Positions 24,466 through 33,854 of a stretch of DNA of 41,723 nucleotides are shown piece after piece (the first letter of the stretch is position 1; every line of letters starts with the position of its first letter). The translations under genes and the position numbers were made by a program. The notes below the pieces were generated by a model. The model did no database searches. It was not told where the DNA came from and saw only the letters and a list, made by a program, of their open reading frames with translations. The DNA is from an uncultured Acidobacteriota bacterium (GTDB lineage Bacteria > Acidobacteriota > Terriglobia > Terriglobales > Acidobacteriaceae): NCBI GenBank assembly GCA_903832295.1, contig CAILAZ010000196.1, positions 1 to 41,723 of the forward strand, written 5' to 3'.

Positions 24466-27400
24466 AGCGGGACCCCGGCATCGCAGGGCGCATCGCCCAC
24501 ACATTCATCAGTTCCAAGCTGACCCCTCTGGCGATTGTGGCAGCGCTCGTGCTTGGCATCTTCGCCGTAATGCAGATTCCTCGAGAGGAAGAACCGCAGA
24601 TCGTCGTGCCCATGCTCGACGTGATGACGGCAATGCCCGGTGCATCGCCCGCGGAAGTCGAACAGCGCGTCACCACTCCGCTTGAAATGATTCTGCGGGA
24701 AATTCCCGGCGTCGAATACGTGTACTCCACTTCCGCTCCCGGTGCGAGCCTCATCGTCGTGCGCTTCTACGTCGGGACAAAGCAGGAAGACGCACTGATC
24801 AAGGTTTATAGCAAGCTCTACGCGAATCTCGACCACATCCCGCCCGGCGCCTCTCCGTCGCTGGTAAAGTCGCGATCCATTGACGATGTACCTATCCTTT
24901 CACTTACGCTCTGGGGTAAGAACTATGACGCTTACCAATTGCGCCTGTTTGCTGCCGAGCTTGAGCATTCGATCAAACAGGTTGATGACGTCTCGGAGAC
25001 CCGTATTCTTGGCGGACAGCCGCGCACCATGCGCGTTGATCTCAACCCATCGAAGCTTTCCTCTTACGGGTTGTCAACTCCGAGCGTAGTCGGCGCCCTG
25101 CGGTCAGCGAACGCGGCCGTCGAGGCCGGAGAGTTCTCCAGCCAGAATCAGCAAATTCGGGTGGATGCCGGATCGTTGTTGTCGCGGCGGGAGGATGTAG
25201 AACAGGTCGTCGTAGGCGTCAGCCACGGACATCCAATTCTGCTGCGCGATGTGGCCGATCAGCTTGTTGATGGCCCCGCAGAGCCAACCACCTACGTGAA
25301 TTTTGGAGTAGGCAAGGGTGCGCTGCAGAGCGACCCTCATGCGCAGGTTGGCGGCGAGTTTCCTGCCGTCACCATTACCGTCGCAAAGCGGAAGGGAACC
25401 AACGCGACGAACATAGCCACCCATGTTCTGGCACGGATCGCGGAGCTCAAAGGAATCACGCTTCCCGCCGACCTCCACGTCACCACAACGCGCAACTATG
25501 GCGAAACCGCAAAGGCGAAGTCTGACGAGCTGCTCAAACACCTGCTGCTCGCGACTCTCTCGGTCACTCTTCTGATCGCAATCTTTCTTGGATGGAGAGA
25601 GTCCGGCGTCGTGCTGCTGGCGATCCCCGTCACACTTGCCCTGACGCTCGGCATCTTCTATCTGCTTGGCTACACGCTCAATCGCGTGACCCTCTTCGCC
25701 CTGATCTTCAGCATCGGAATCCTCGTGGATGACGCGATCGTCGTCGTCGAGAATATCGTCCGGCACTTTCGTCTGCCGGAGTGCAAGGGGCGGCCCTTGG
25801 CCGAAGTTGCGGTTGAGGCCGTCGCGGAAGTTGGCAACCCGACAATCCTGGCGACCTTTGCCGTCATTGCTGCCATCCTCCCCATGGCGTCTGTGCAAGG
25901 CCTGATGGGGCCATACATGATGCCCATCCCAGTCGGAGCCTCGTCGGCGATGATGTTCTCTCTTCTGGTGGCCTTCGTGGTTTCACCCTGGGCCTCGCTT
26001 CGCTTGTTGCGTCACACGGCAAGCCGGGCTGACTACGGCGCTCACGAGAAAGAAGATTGGGCGACCACTCTTTACCGGCGGTTCATGACGCCAATGATGC
26101 ACTCTGCGAAATGGCGGTACCTCTTCATTCTGGGCATCGTCCTCCTTCTGCTCGGCGCAGTCTCCCTGGTCCCGCTCAAGCTTGTGCAGGTCAAGATGCT
26201 GCCCTTCGACAACAAGAGTGAGTTCCAGGTTGTTGTGGACATGCCCAACGGGACCACTTTAGAGCAGACTACGCGCGTTGCGCAGGCACTTGGCCAATAT
26301 CTGGGACAGCAGCCTGAAGTAGCGAACTATCAGCTCTACGCCGGCCTCTCTGGTCCATATAACTTCAACGGACTGGTGCGGCATTACTACCTGCGCGACC
26401 AACCCAACCAGGCGGACATACAGGTCAACCTCCTGCCGCTGGAAGATCGAAGCACGCAAAGCCATCAGATTGCGAAACGCCTCCGGCCCGAACTCCAGAA
26501 GATAGGCTTGCTCTACGGCGCGCGGATCAAGGTGAGCGAAGTTCCTCCCGGTCCTCCGGTGGTGCAGACGCTGGTCGCGGAAGTCTATGGGCCCGACGCG
26601 GCTGGCCAGGTCAATCTGGCAAAGCAGATCAAACAGATCTTTCAGCAGACACCGGATGTGGTTGACGTGGATTGGTATGTTGAGGATGCGCAAACAGAAT
26701 ACCGGATTGCCGTTGACGAGGTGAAGGCCGCGCTCCATGGCATTTCCTCCTCAACGGTGGCCAACGCTCTGACCACCGTGCTGCATGGCTCCAACGCCGG
26801 ACTCCTCCACTCGCAAACCTCGCGCGAGGAAATCCCGATCACGGTACGCGTGTCGCGGGCTGACCGCTCCTCTCTTGATGCGCTTGAAAACACGAAGCTG
26901 ACCTCATCAAATGGTGCCCTCGTCTCGTTGCGCGAACTTACCAGGACGGAAGCTGCGACCCTCGAACCGAGTATCTATCACAAGAACATGAAGCGCGTGG
27001 TGTACGTGACTGGAGACGTTGCGGGCAAGGCGGAGAGCCCGGTTTACGCCATCTTCAAGATGAATGAAGCGCTCGACCACCTCAAGCTTCCCGCGGGCTA
27101 CATTCTCCAGCGCTACAACGCGGTCCAACCCGGATCCACCGACCGCTACGCGATGAAATGGGATGGGGAATGGCACATTACCATCGAGGTGTTCCGCGAT
27201 CTCGGCCTGGCTTTTGGCGCCGCACTCATTCTCATCTATGTCCTTGTAGTGGGATGGTTCCGTTCCTTCCTCGTGCCCTTTGTAATCATGGCTCCGATAC
27301 CGCTTACTCTCGTCGGAATCCTGCCTGCTCACGCCATGCTTGGAGCATTCTTCACCGCAACTTCCATGATCGGCTTTATTGCCGGAGCGGGGATCATTGT

Positions 27401-27707
27401 CAGGAACTCGATCATTCTGGTGGACTTCATCGAACTCCGCCGCTCCCAGGGAATGGAGTTGGCGGATGCCGTAGTAGATGCGGGAGTCGTGCGTTTCCGT
27501 CCCATGTTATTGACTGCCGCTGCCGTTGTAGTTGGAGCCAGCGTCATTCTTTCGGATCCCATCTTTCAGGGTCTGGCACTTTCACTCATGGCAGGAGAAG
27601 TCGCGTCCACGCTGCTCTCGCGCATGGCTGTCCCCATCCTGTACTACATGGCGGAGTCCAGACGGCAGGCGAGTGCCGGCGCTGCTTCACTGACCAACAA
27701 CATCTAA
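24462..27707 (+). CDS. RND family efflux permease (AcrB/MdtB-like)
   Basis: 1081 residues, full length for the family. Twelve membrane helices in the usual 1 + 5 + 1 + 5 arrangement with two large periplasmic loops. The proton-relay aspartates of helix 4 are present as Asp423 and Asp424 ([15 protein letters not shown]). The lysine of helix 10 in AcrB is Arg981 here ([17 protein letters not shown]). The N-terminal region resembles members annotated as acriflavin resistance or hydrophobe/heavy-metal pumps; substrate cannot be read from sequence. Neighbours (rhodanese, DUF2892, YeiH) suggest a sulfur compound or a stress product. Overlaps the adaptor stop by four bases. Confidence 0.95.
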   Translation: MKRDPGIAGRIAHTFISSKLTPLAIVAALVLGIFAVMQIPREEEPQIVVPMLDVMTAMPGASPAEVEQRVTTPLEMILREIPGVEYVYSTSAPGASLIVVRFYVGTKQEDALIKVYSKLYANLDHIPPGASPSLVKSRSIDDVPILSLTLWGKNYDAYQLRLFAAELEHSIKQVDDVSETRILGGQPRTMRVDLNPSKLSSYGLSTPSVVGALRSANAAVEAGEFSSQNQQIRVDAGSLLSRREDVEQVVVGVSHGHPILLRDVADQLVDGPAEPTTYVNFGVGKGALQSDPHAQVGGEFPAVTITVAKRKGTNATNIATHVLARIAELKGITLPADLHVTTTRNYGETAKAKSDELLKHLLLATLSVTLLIAIFLGWRESGVVLLAIPVTLALTLGIFYLLGYTLNRVTLFALIFSIGILVDDAIVVVENIVRHFRLPECKGRPLAEVAVEAVAEVGNPTILATFAVIAAILPMASVQGLMGPYMMPIPVGASSAMMFSLLVAFVVSPWASLRLLRHTASRADYGAHEKEDWATTLYRRFMTPMMHSAKWRYLFILGIVLLLLGAVSLVPLKLVQVKMLPFDNKSEFQVVVDMPNGTTLEQTTRVAQALGQYLGQQPEVANYQLYAGLSGPYNFNGLVRHYYLRDQPNQADIQVNLLPLEDRSTQSHQIAKRLRPELQKIGLLYGARIKVSEVPPGPPVVQTLVAEVYGPDAAGQVNLAKQIKQIFQQTPDVVDVDWYVEDAQTEYRIAVDEVKAALHGISSSTVANALTTVLHGSNAGLLHSQTSREEIPITVRVSRADRSSLDALENTKLTSSNGALVSLRELTRTEAATLEPSIYHKNMKRVVYVTGDVAGKAESPVYAIFKMNEALDHLKLPAGYILQRYNAVQPGSTDRYAMKWDGEWHITIEVFRDLGLAFGAALILIYVLVVGWFRSFLVPFVIMAPIPLTLVGILPAHAMLGAFFTATSMIGFIAGAGIIVRNSIILVDFIELRRSQGMELADAVVDAGVVRFRPMLLTAAAVVVGASVILSDPIFQGLALSLMAGEVASTLLSRMAVPILYYMAESRRQASAGAASLTNNI

Positions 27708-27720
27708 CAAGGAGATCATA

Positions 27721-27906
27721 ATGACTGTTGAACGTGGGTTGAGATTGCTGGCAGGGATTGTAATTCTCGTCTCCGTAGCGCTTGGCATGACAGTAAATCA
27801 CAACTGGTATTGGTTGACCGCATTTGTTGGGCTCAACCTCTTCCAATCGGCCTTTACAAACTGGTGTCCCGCCATGTTCTTTTTGAAGAAGCTAGGCCTC
27901 CGCTAA
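27721..27906 (+). CDS. DUF2892 family small membrane protein
   Basis: 61 residues with an AAGGAGATCAT ribosome-binding site directly upstream. Two hydrophobic helices (about 6-24 and 29-48) end in LFQSAFTNWCPAMFFLKKLGL, the signature of the DUF2892 membrane domain that is fused to rhodanese in E. coli YgaP. It starts 13 bases after the permease stop, so it belongs to the efflux operon. A rhodanese partner is encoded separately at 21449-21838. It probably sits in the inner membrane and may pass a thiol, sulfide or thiocyanate-like molecule. Confidence 0.9.
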   Translation: MTVERGLRLLAGIVILVSVALGMTVNHNWYWLTAFVGLNLFQSAFTNWCPAMFFLKKLGLR

Positions 27907-27915
27907 AAAGTGAGT

Positions 27916-28230
27916 TCAAACGTGCCCCCTCCAGCAGAGTGTCTCAGAGCCACGATTAAGGGGCGCGCCGCTTTGCGGGCAGCATAACCTCGATACGAAT
28001 TGGCACTGGGGTAACCCGGTCTTCTGCCAAATACGTGGCGTTCCGAAAATCAAACTCGTCCACCGGAGGGTTCGAAACAGGCGGTCGGGCTCGAGCACAA
28101 GGTCCAAGGCTTCGCATATTGTGCTTTTGCCAACATTGTTACCGCCAACGAGAAGAGTATGGCCCGAGAATTCAATCTCTGTTTTGCTCACACCTCGAAA
28201 GTTCTCAATTGTTAGGCGGGTGATCTTCAT
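27916..28230 (-). pseudogene. Broken N-terminus of an OLD-like AAA ATPase/nuclease gene
   Basis: The first 53 or so codons encode a clear SMC/OLD-type ATPase start: MKITRLTIENFRGVSKTEIE, Walker A GGNNVGKSTICEAL, then LVLEPDRLFR. After that the frame goes wrong. In another frame, NPPVDEFDFRNATYLAEDRV continues the expected protein until a TAA near 27962, so one frameshift plus truncation have removed the rest, including the ATPase signature and Toprim domain. The gene starts 2 bases after the hsdR stop, so it was the fourth gene of the defence operon. A sequencing error could explain the frameshift but not the truncation. Confidence 0.82.
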
Positions 28231-28232
28231 TA

Positions 28233-30650
28233 TTAGCCTCGTTGCGCAACTGGCTGATACAGATATTTCTGGAACCCAGCGAATACCGTGTTGATTTGCT
28301 GAGGCGGGCCAAGATCGGCAATCGCGTCGGCAATCGAGTTTGCGTATTTCAGGCGCAGCAGCGGCGTGAGTTTGTCCAGAGCAAGTTCATCCACGCCGAT
28401 GCCTACATAGTGGCCCAGGACGAATTCAAGAAATGCCCGCTGCTTGCTGGTGAACTGCGTGCCGATGGCAACTCTTGCCCGAGTGGCCCGCTCCTCGCGG
28501 GTCAGGGTCGGCATGGCGTATGCCACGTATGCCAGCACATCGAAGAGGTCGCTCTTTTGGGCGTCAATAATCTTCTGCATTTCGGCCAGCTGCACCGGGC
28601 CAAAGCCTTTATCGGCGAGTCCGTTTAGCAGCGTCTTGCGGGTTTCAGGGGCGCTCCACAATTCCCGCAGTTCGGCTTCGTTTTTGAAGAACTCAGGCAG
28701 TTTGCCAAAGAGCGACTCCATAAACTGCTGCGCCGACATCGGCGTACCGTCTGGGTGCCAGAAGGTTGTGGAAACCATGTGCTGAATGGCGCGCTCTTTG
28801 CCGTCGGCGAGTTTCACCTTGGCCTTGGGCTTCTTTTTGCAAATGCATGGCCGCTGGCCGCAAACCTCGCACGTCTCCTTTTCGCACTCACAAGGAATCT
28901 GGCCGCAGACCGGGCAAGGCAGCGGTTGGGGCTTGACGCACTGGCAGGGATGAAAGCCGCACTTTTCGCACGGCTCGGGGTCGAGCGGTTCGCCATCCCA
29001 TTCCGGATCGCTGAAATGCATATAGGCTTTAACAAAATCATAGATGGTGAAATAGTCCTTGCCGTCGTAAAGCCGGGTGCCGCGCCCGATGATCTGTTTG
29101 AACTCAATCATGGAATTGACCGGGCGCATCAGCACGATGTTGCGAATGTTTCGAGCGTCCACTCCAGTAGAGAGCTTCTGAGACGTGGTCAGGATCGTCG
29201 GAATGCTTTTCTCGTTGTCCTGGAAATCCCTCAAGTGCTGGTTGCCGAGTTCGCCATCATTGGCCGTGACCCGCTGGCAGTAGTTCGGGTCAGTGCTGGT
29301 CTTTGCCTGGTTGATGAGATCGCGTACGGCTAGGGCGTGGTCCTGGGTAGCGCAAAAAACCAGAGTCTTTTCCTTCTGGTCAATCAGCTCCATGAACGTC
29401 TTTACCCGGTGCGCCTCGCGCTCCTTGATCTCAATGATCTTGTTGAAATCAGATTCAATGTAGCGCTTGCCGGCCTCAACCTCGCCTTCCACGATCTTGT
29501 CATCGGGGGTGTAAACGTATTCGTCCAGCGTCGTGGCAATTTGCTTGACGCGAAACGGCGTTAAGAAGCCATCATTGATGCCTTCTTTCAGCGAATAGAT
29601 ATATACCGGCTCGCCGAAATAGGCGTAGGTGTCGATGTTGTCTTTCCGCTTGGGCGTAGCAGTCAGGCCGAGCTGCACCGCCGGGGCAAAATATTTCAGA
29701 ATGTCCCGCCAGGTGCTTTCGTCATTGGCCCCGCCCCGGTGGCACTCGTCGATTACGATGAAGTCGAAAAAGTCCGGCGGATAATCGCCAAAGTACGGCG
29801 AGGGCTTACCGTCTTTCGGCGGTCCGCTCATAAAGGTCTGAAAAATGGTAAAGAACACGCTGGCGTTCTTTGGCACCTTGCCCTTCTTGCGGATGTCATC
29901 CGGCTTGATGCGGGCCATGGCATCATCGGGAAAAGCCATAAACGAAGTGAAATCGTTATAGGCCTGGTCGGCAAGGTTGTTGCGATCTGCCAAAAAGAGA
30001 ATGCGCGGGCGGCGGGCAGGCTCGCTCCCGCTCTTCCAGTCGATCAGGTTCCAGCGCGCGTTAAAGAGCTTCCAGGCAATTTGAAAGGCAATCGAAGTCT
30101 TGCCCGTGCCGGTTGCCAGGGTCAGCAGGATTCGGTCACGTCCATCTCCAATAGCATCCAGTACGCGAGTGACCGAAATCTCCTGATAGTAGCGAATCGA
30201 CCATGTGCCGCTCTTGTCCGGATAAGGCACGGCGGCAAAGCGGTCACGCCAAGAACTCTCCTTGGCAAAAGTCATCTGCCATAATTCGTCCGGCGTGGGG
30301 TAGCGCTCTGTCTCCCCTTCCTTGCCGGTTTGCATATCAATGCCGTAGATGCCCTGGCCGTTGCTGGAATAGGTAAAGCGAACCGCCATCTTCCCAGCGT
30401 AGTCTTTTGCCTGGGCCACCCCTTCGGTCAATGCTTCGTCCCAAGCCTTGGCCTCAACTACGGCAAGTTTGGTGTTGCGGTATTCCAAGACGTAATCGGC
30501 CATCAGCGATTTGCCGCGCCGCCCGCCGCCTTCAATGCGGCCCGGAGTAATCGGGTACTCGCGCCGAATACGGCTGCCCTCAAGGACGCCCCAGCCCGTG
30601 GCTTTCAGCGCGGGATCAATATAGTCGGCTCTGGTTTCAGCTTCGTTCAT
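28233..30650 (-). CDS. hsdR: Type I restriction enzyme, R subunit (EcoEI-like HsdR)
   Basis: 805 residues. The nuclease domain shows Asp52 (LMADYVLEY) and Glu66-Ala-Lys68 (VVEAKAW), the PD-(D/E)xK core. Helicase motor: Walker A ATGTGKT (179-185), DECH (301-304), GLTATPKR and QIIGRGTRL. Between the motor and the C-terminal helical domain lie three tandem 11-residue units of C-x2-C-G-x2-P-C-x-C at 561-571, 579-589 and 594-604, giving twelve cysteines that probably bind zinc. It cuts unmethylated foreign DNA after translocation. It starts 8 bases after the hsdS stop. All catalytic motifs are intact. Confidence 0.97.
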   Translation of the reverse strand: MNEAETRADYIDPALKATGWGVLEGSRIRREYPITPGRIEGGGRRGKSLMADYVLEYRNTKLAVVEAKAWDEALTEGVAQAKDYAGKMAVRFTYSSNGQGIYGIDMQTGKEGETERYPTPDELWQMTFAKESSWRDRFAAVPYPDKSGTWSIRYYQEISVTRVLDAIGDGRDRILLTLATGTGKTSIAFQIAWKLFNARWNLIDWKSGSEPARRPRILFLADRNNLADQAYNDFTSFMAFPDDAMARIKPDDIRKKGKVPKNASVFFTIFQTFMSGPPKDGKPSPYFGDYPPDFFDFIVIDECHRGGANDESTWRDILKYFAPAVQLGLTATPKRKDNIDTYAYFGEPVYIYSLKEGINDGFLTPFRVKQIATTLDEYVYTPDDKIVEGEVEAGKRYIESDFNKIIEIKEREAHRVKTFMELIDQKEKTLVFCATQDHALAVRDLINQAKTSTDPNYCQRVTANDGELGNQHLRDFQDNEKSIPTILTTSQKLSTGVDARNIRNIVLMRPVNSMIEFKQIIGRGTRLYDGKDYFTIYDFVKAYMHFSDPEWDGEPLDPEPCEKCGFHPCQCVKPQPLPCPVCGQIPCECEKETCEVCGQRPCICKKKPKAKVKLADGKERAIQHMVSTTFWHPDGTPMSAQQFMESLFGKLPEFFKNEAELRELWSAPETRKTLLNGLADKGFGPVQLAEMQKIIDAQKSDLFDVLAYVAYAMPTLTREERATRARVAIGTQFTSKQRAFLEFVLGHYVGIGVDELALDKLTPLLRLKYANSIADAIADLGPPQQINTVFAGFQKYLYQPVAQRG

Positions 30651-30658
30651 AGTGGTTT

Positions 30659-31858
30659 CTATAATTGCCCAGTAAAGGCTTGGTGCAGTAGTGACTTTTT
30701 CAATTCTTCCAGCGCGGCGACCTTGCGCTGATAAGTGGATTCAAGACGCTGGGTTTCGTCGCTGAGATTATCAAGTGTAGCCACAATTCTCTTTTGCTCA
30801 GCGACGGACGGAAACGGAAATCTTTCATTCTCAAATGTACCCAAGTTGATGTTGGCCTGAGCACTCCCCTTTCCCATCAACTGAATCTGCACCTTGAATG
30901 ATTGCAGGAGGTATTCGATAAAACCAACATCCGCTTCTTGGGGATTTGCTACCAGGCCAATGATGCTATCCGGAAAACAAGCATCGAATCCCAATATCGC
31001 AGTCTCGGCTATGTTTGCCGCGATGGTGATACAAATTGTTCCCTTCGGCCATAGCTTGCTTTGAGCCAGCCCGGCATCACTATAAGTTTGCGAGTACGCG
31101 GTAATGATATGGTCTGCGTTGCGAATATCGCCTGTTTGAACGAATGGATATTTGCCACCATATAGGTGTCCCGCATTCCGGGGGCGATGTTTTGATTTAC
31201 CGCGACCAAACGTCGTTGCGACTTCCTCCAATGTCTTTTGTTTCCACCCGGGTCCAGACTTAGCGAACACGGCCCGAAGGTGGCTTTCGAAAATGGCGCG
31301 GGCGTTTTGAAGGTTCTTTTCGGCATTGGCTTGGGCGGTTGCGATACCCTCTAGCGCGTTGCCAAGAATGCTGACAATCCGCTTCTGCTCGGGCAACGGC
31401 GGAACCGGAATCAACTGCGATCTTACGTCGCCATCGGTTACTGCCGGATAGCTTGCGCCTCTCTGAAGGCTTTCCATCTTCTCGGAAAACTCTTCGCTGA
31501 AAAGAAAGTAGAAGATGAAGCGATGGTCAACCTCGAGCTTTGGGCGAAGCACGAAGTAGCCCGTGCTACAGACCTGTTTGTCCAGATGCTCCGGCACTAT
31601 GGCGATTCTCTTCAGCGTTGGGCGAATCGTCGCAAAGAGAACATCATTGGCCTTCACCAGTTTTCGCGCTCGACTTGGCGCGTCCTTTCCTTTCAGTCGT
31701 TGCGTAGTCTCGACTTGAAAAGTCGAATTGGAAACGCTTGATACATCGATGTATTCGAATTCGGTTTGCGGCGACTGTTGAGGATTCGCCGTCTCCGTGG
31801 CTTGAAGGACATCACCCAGTGCTCGTATCTGCCACGCCATCTTGAGTGTAGCCTTCAT
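30659..31858 (-). CDS. hsdS: Type I restriction enzyme, S subunit
   Basis: 399 residues with two target-recognition domains (about 8-150 and 205-345). Each is followed by a conserved helical spacer: PPLPEQKRIVSIL after the first and VAEQKRIVATLDNLSDETQR after the second, which ends in ALEELKKSLLHQAFTGQL. The two halves set the bipartite DNA sequence that the complex methylates and cuts; the actual site cannot be read from the protein. ATG overlaps the hsdM stop (ATGA at 31858-31855). No frameshift or truncation is seen. Confidence 0.96.
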   Translation of the reverse strand: MKATLKMAWQIRALGDVLQATETANPQQSPQTEFEYIDVSSVSNSTFQVETTQRLKGKDAPSRARKLVKANDVLFATIRPTLKRIAIVPEHLDKQVCSTGYFVLRPKLEVDHRFIFYFLFSEEFSEKMESLQRGASYPAVTDGDVRSQLIPVPPLPEQKRIVSILGNALEGIATAQANAEKNLQNARAIFESHLRAVFAKSGPGWKQKTLEEVATTFGRGKSKHRPRNAGHLYGGKYPFVQTGDIRNADHIITAYSQTYSDAGLAQSKLWPKGTICITIAANIAETAILGFDACFPDSIIGLVANPQEADVGFIEYLLQSFKVQIQLMGKGSAQANINLGTFENERFPFPSVAEQKRIVATLDNLSDETQRLESTYQRKVAALEELKKSLLHQAFTGQL

Positions 31859-33309
31859 AAGAGTGCCTTAATGTTCTCCAGCACCTCCGCGCTCTCGGCA
31901 TCTAGCGCGGCGATCTCGTCCATAATTTCCTTGGGGCTGCGGTGCACGATCTCCTCGCTGCCGTTCGGGTTCTTCACGGAGAGATCAAAGGTCTGCTTGT
32001 TAATAGTTTTGGCATCCACGCTCCAGCTCTTCGGCGAATCGGCGAAGCTCTTCTGTAGTTTTACAAACTCAGCCAGATCGTCATCGTTGAGCGGATTGGT
32101 TTTGCCGAGGTTGCGGCCCGGGTCAAGCTGGTAGTACCAGGTTTTACGGGTGGGCGCACCCTTCTCGAAAAACAGCACCACGGTCTTTACGCCTGCCCCC
32201 TGAAAGGTGCCGCCCGGACAATCCAGAACAGTATGCAGGTTGCAACTTTCCAGCAGGAGTTTGCGCAAACTCACCGAGGCATTGTCGGTATTCGAGAGAA
32301 AAGTGTTCTTGATGACGATGCCCGCCCGGCCTCCAGCCTTGAGCATCTTGATGAAGTGCTGAAGGAACAGAAAGGCCGTCTCACCGGTGCGGATCGGAAA
32401 ATTCTGCTGAACCTCGGCACGCTCTTTGCCGCCAAAAGGCGGATTGGCCATAATCACGTCCACGCGATCCTTTTCTTGGATGTCGGCAAGGTTTTCGGTG
32501 AGCGTGTTGGTGTGGATGACATTGGGCGCTTCAATGCCATGCAAAATCATGTTCATGATAGCGATGACATAGGCCAGAGACTTCTTCTCTTTGGCGTAAA
32601 AGGTCCGTTCCTGGAGGGTCTTTAAATCCTTGGTCGTGAGATTCGGTTTGGCGCTTAGGTAATCGAAAGCCTCGCACAAGAATCCTGCCGAGCCGACTGC
32701 GCCGTCGTAAATCTTCTCGCCGATTTTCGGCGCAACCACCTGGACGATGGCGCGGATGAGCGGGCGCGGGGTGTAATACTCGCCGCCGTTTCTCCCGGCA
32801 TTGCCCATGTTCTTGATCTTGGCTTCATAGAGGTGTGAGAGTTCGTGCTTTTCGGTCTGGGAGCGGAAGTGAAGTTCGTCAATCTGGTCGATAATCTCGC
32901 GCAGGTTGTAGCCGCTTTGAATCTTGTTTTTGATCTCGCCAAATATCTCGCCGATCTTGTACTCGATGGTGTTCGGGCCGCTGGCTTTTTGCTTAAAGCC
33001 GTGCAGGTACGGAAAGAGCTTTCGGTCCACAAAGTCCCGGAGGTCATCGCCGGTTAATGCCTTGTTGTGGTCGAGCTGGCCGTTCTTGTCTTTGGGCGCA
33101 GCCCAGGAACCCCAGCGGAAAGGCGCATCGAGAATATAGGTGTACTTCTTGCCTTCGAGGTCGGCCTCGGCTCTCTTGTCCTGTTCTAAATCATCCAGAT
33201 ACTTCAGGAACAAAAGCCAGGAGGACTGCTCGGTGTAATCCAGTTCGCTGGAGCAGCCAGCTTCCTTCCAGAGGACGTCGTCGATGTTTTTGAATACTTG
33301 TTCAAACAT
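31855..33309 (-). CDS. hsdM: Type I restriction enzyme, M subunit (N6-adenine methylase)
   Basis: 484 residues. N-terminal helical domain about 1-160 (SSWLLFLKYLDDLEQDKRAE), then the methylase domain. The SAM-binding motif reads YDGAVGSAGFLCEAF (201-215), a variant of DPxxGSGGF used by this HsdM group. The catalytic motif is NPPF at 289-292 (ANPPFGGKE). TRLADEC-like functions aside, it methylates the adenine of the site chosen by HsdS and protects the host. First gene of the defence operon, about 350 bases from the tRNA-Pro gene. Confidence 0.97.
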   Translation of the reverse strand: MFEQVFKNIDDVLWKEAGCSSELDYTEQSSWLLFLKYLDDLEQDKRAEADLEGKKYTYILDAPFRWGSWAAPKDKNGQLDHNKALTGDDLRDFVDRKLFPYLHGFKQKASGPNTIEYKIGEIFGEIKNKIQSGYNLREIIDQIDELHFRSQTEKHELSHLYEAKIKNMGNAGRNGGEYYTPRPLIRAIVQVVAPKIGEKIYDGAVGSAGFLCEAFDYLSAKPNLTTKDLKTLQERTFYAKEKKSLAYVIAIMNMILHGIEAPNVIHTNTLTENLADIQEKDRVDVIMANPPFGGKERAEVQQNFPIRTGETAFLFLQHFIKMLKAGGRAGIVIKNTFLSNTDNASVSLRKLLLESCNLHTVLDCPGGTFQGAGVKTVVLFFEKGAPTRKTWYYQLDPGRNLGKTNPLNDDDLAEFVKLQKSFADSPKSWSVDAKTINKQTFDLSVKNPNGSEEIVHRSPKEIMDEIAALDAESAEVLENIKALL

Positions 33310-33664
33310 AATGAGGTTGGCTTCTGCTTAGAAAATTAGAGTTGGGAAAACTCCGCGAAAAGCCGCTAACGCTTCAGAGTGAAGGCTTTGGTGGAATTCT
33401 CTTAGGAACACCTGAATCTTACGTCTATAGGCAGGGCTCGTCCAGAACTTGCGAAAATCAATGATAGGAGTTTCGTGCGGAACTGTGGGAAGGAGTCGGT
33501 AAGTACTTTTAGTTTAGCGAATTTGCGGCAATCAGCCAAGGGTGCCAGGGAGGCCTTGCTGTGGACAGTCACGCAGGCAAATGCGTGAAGATTTCACTAT
33601 CTACAATTTTATCTACAGTGGATTTTGCGAAGGCGGGAAAATGCTTGGAAATTATTGAAAATAA
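33310..33664. other. Intergenic region between hsdM and tRNA-Pro
   Basis: 355 bases with no credible gene and no integrase remnant that I can see. A 7-bp perfect stem with a six-base loop lies at 33569-33588 (TCACGCA and TGCGTGA). The base composition is lower in GC than the genes around it. The hsdM promoter should lie here. Confidence 0.5.
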
Positions 33665-33741
<77 letters not shown>

Positions 33742-33854
33742 ACTGTTGAAGAAACGCGTGGCTATTCGCGTTGTTCAGATTATAGCAGAGCGTTTGCTGG
33801 ACGCAAAAATTCCACTGTGCATTTCCAGCGCGACTCCGAGGCGCCGATGTGGCG

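Noticed and set aside
25104..25898. A 264-codon open frame on the minus strand inside the RND permease gene
   Set aside because: It lies wholly opposite a conserved membrane protein and has the low-complexity His/Arg/Asp/Gln make-up of a shadow frame.
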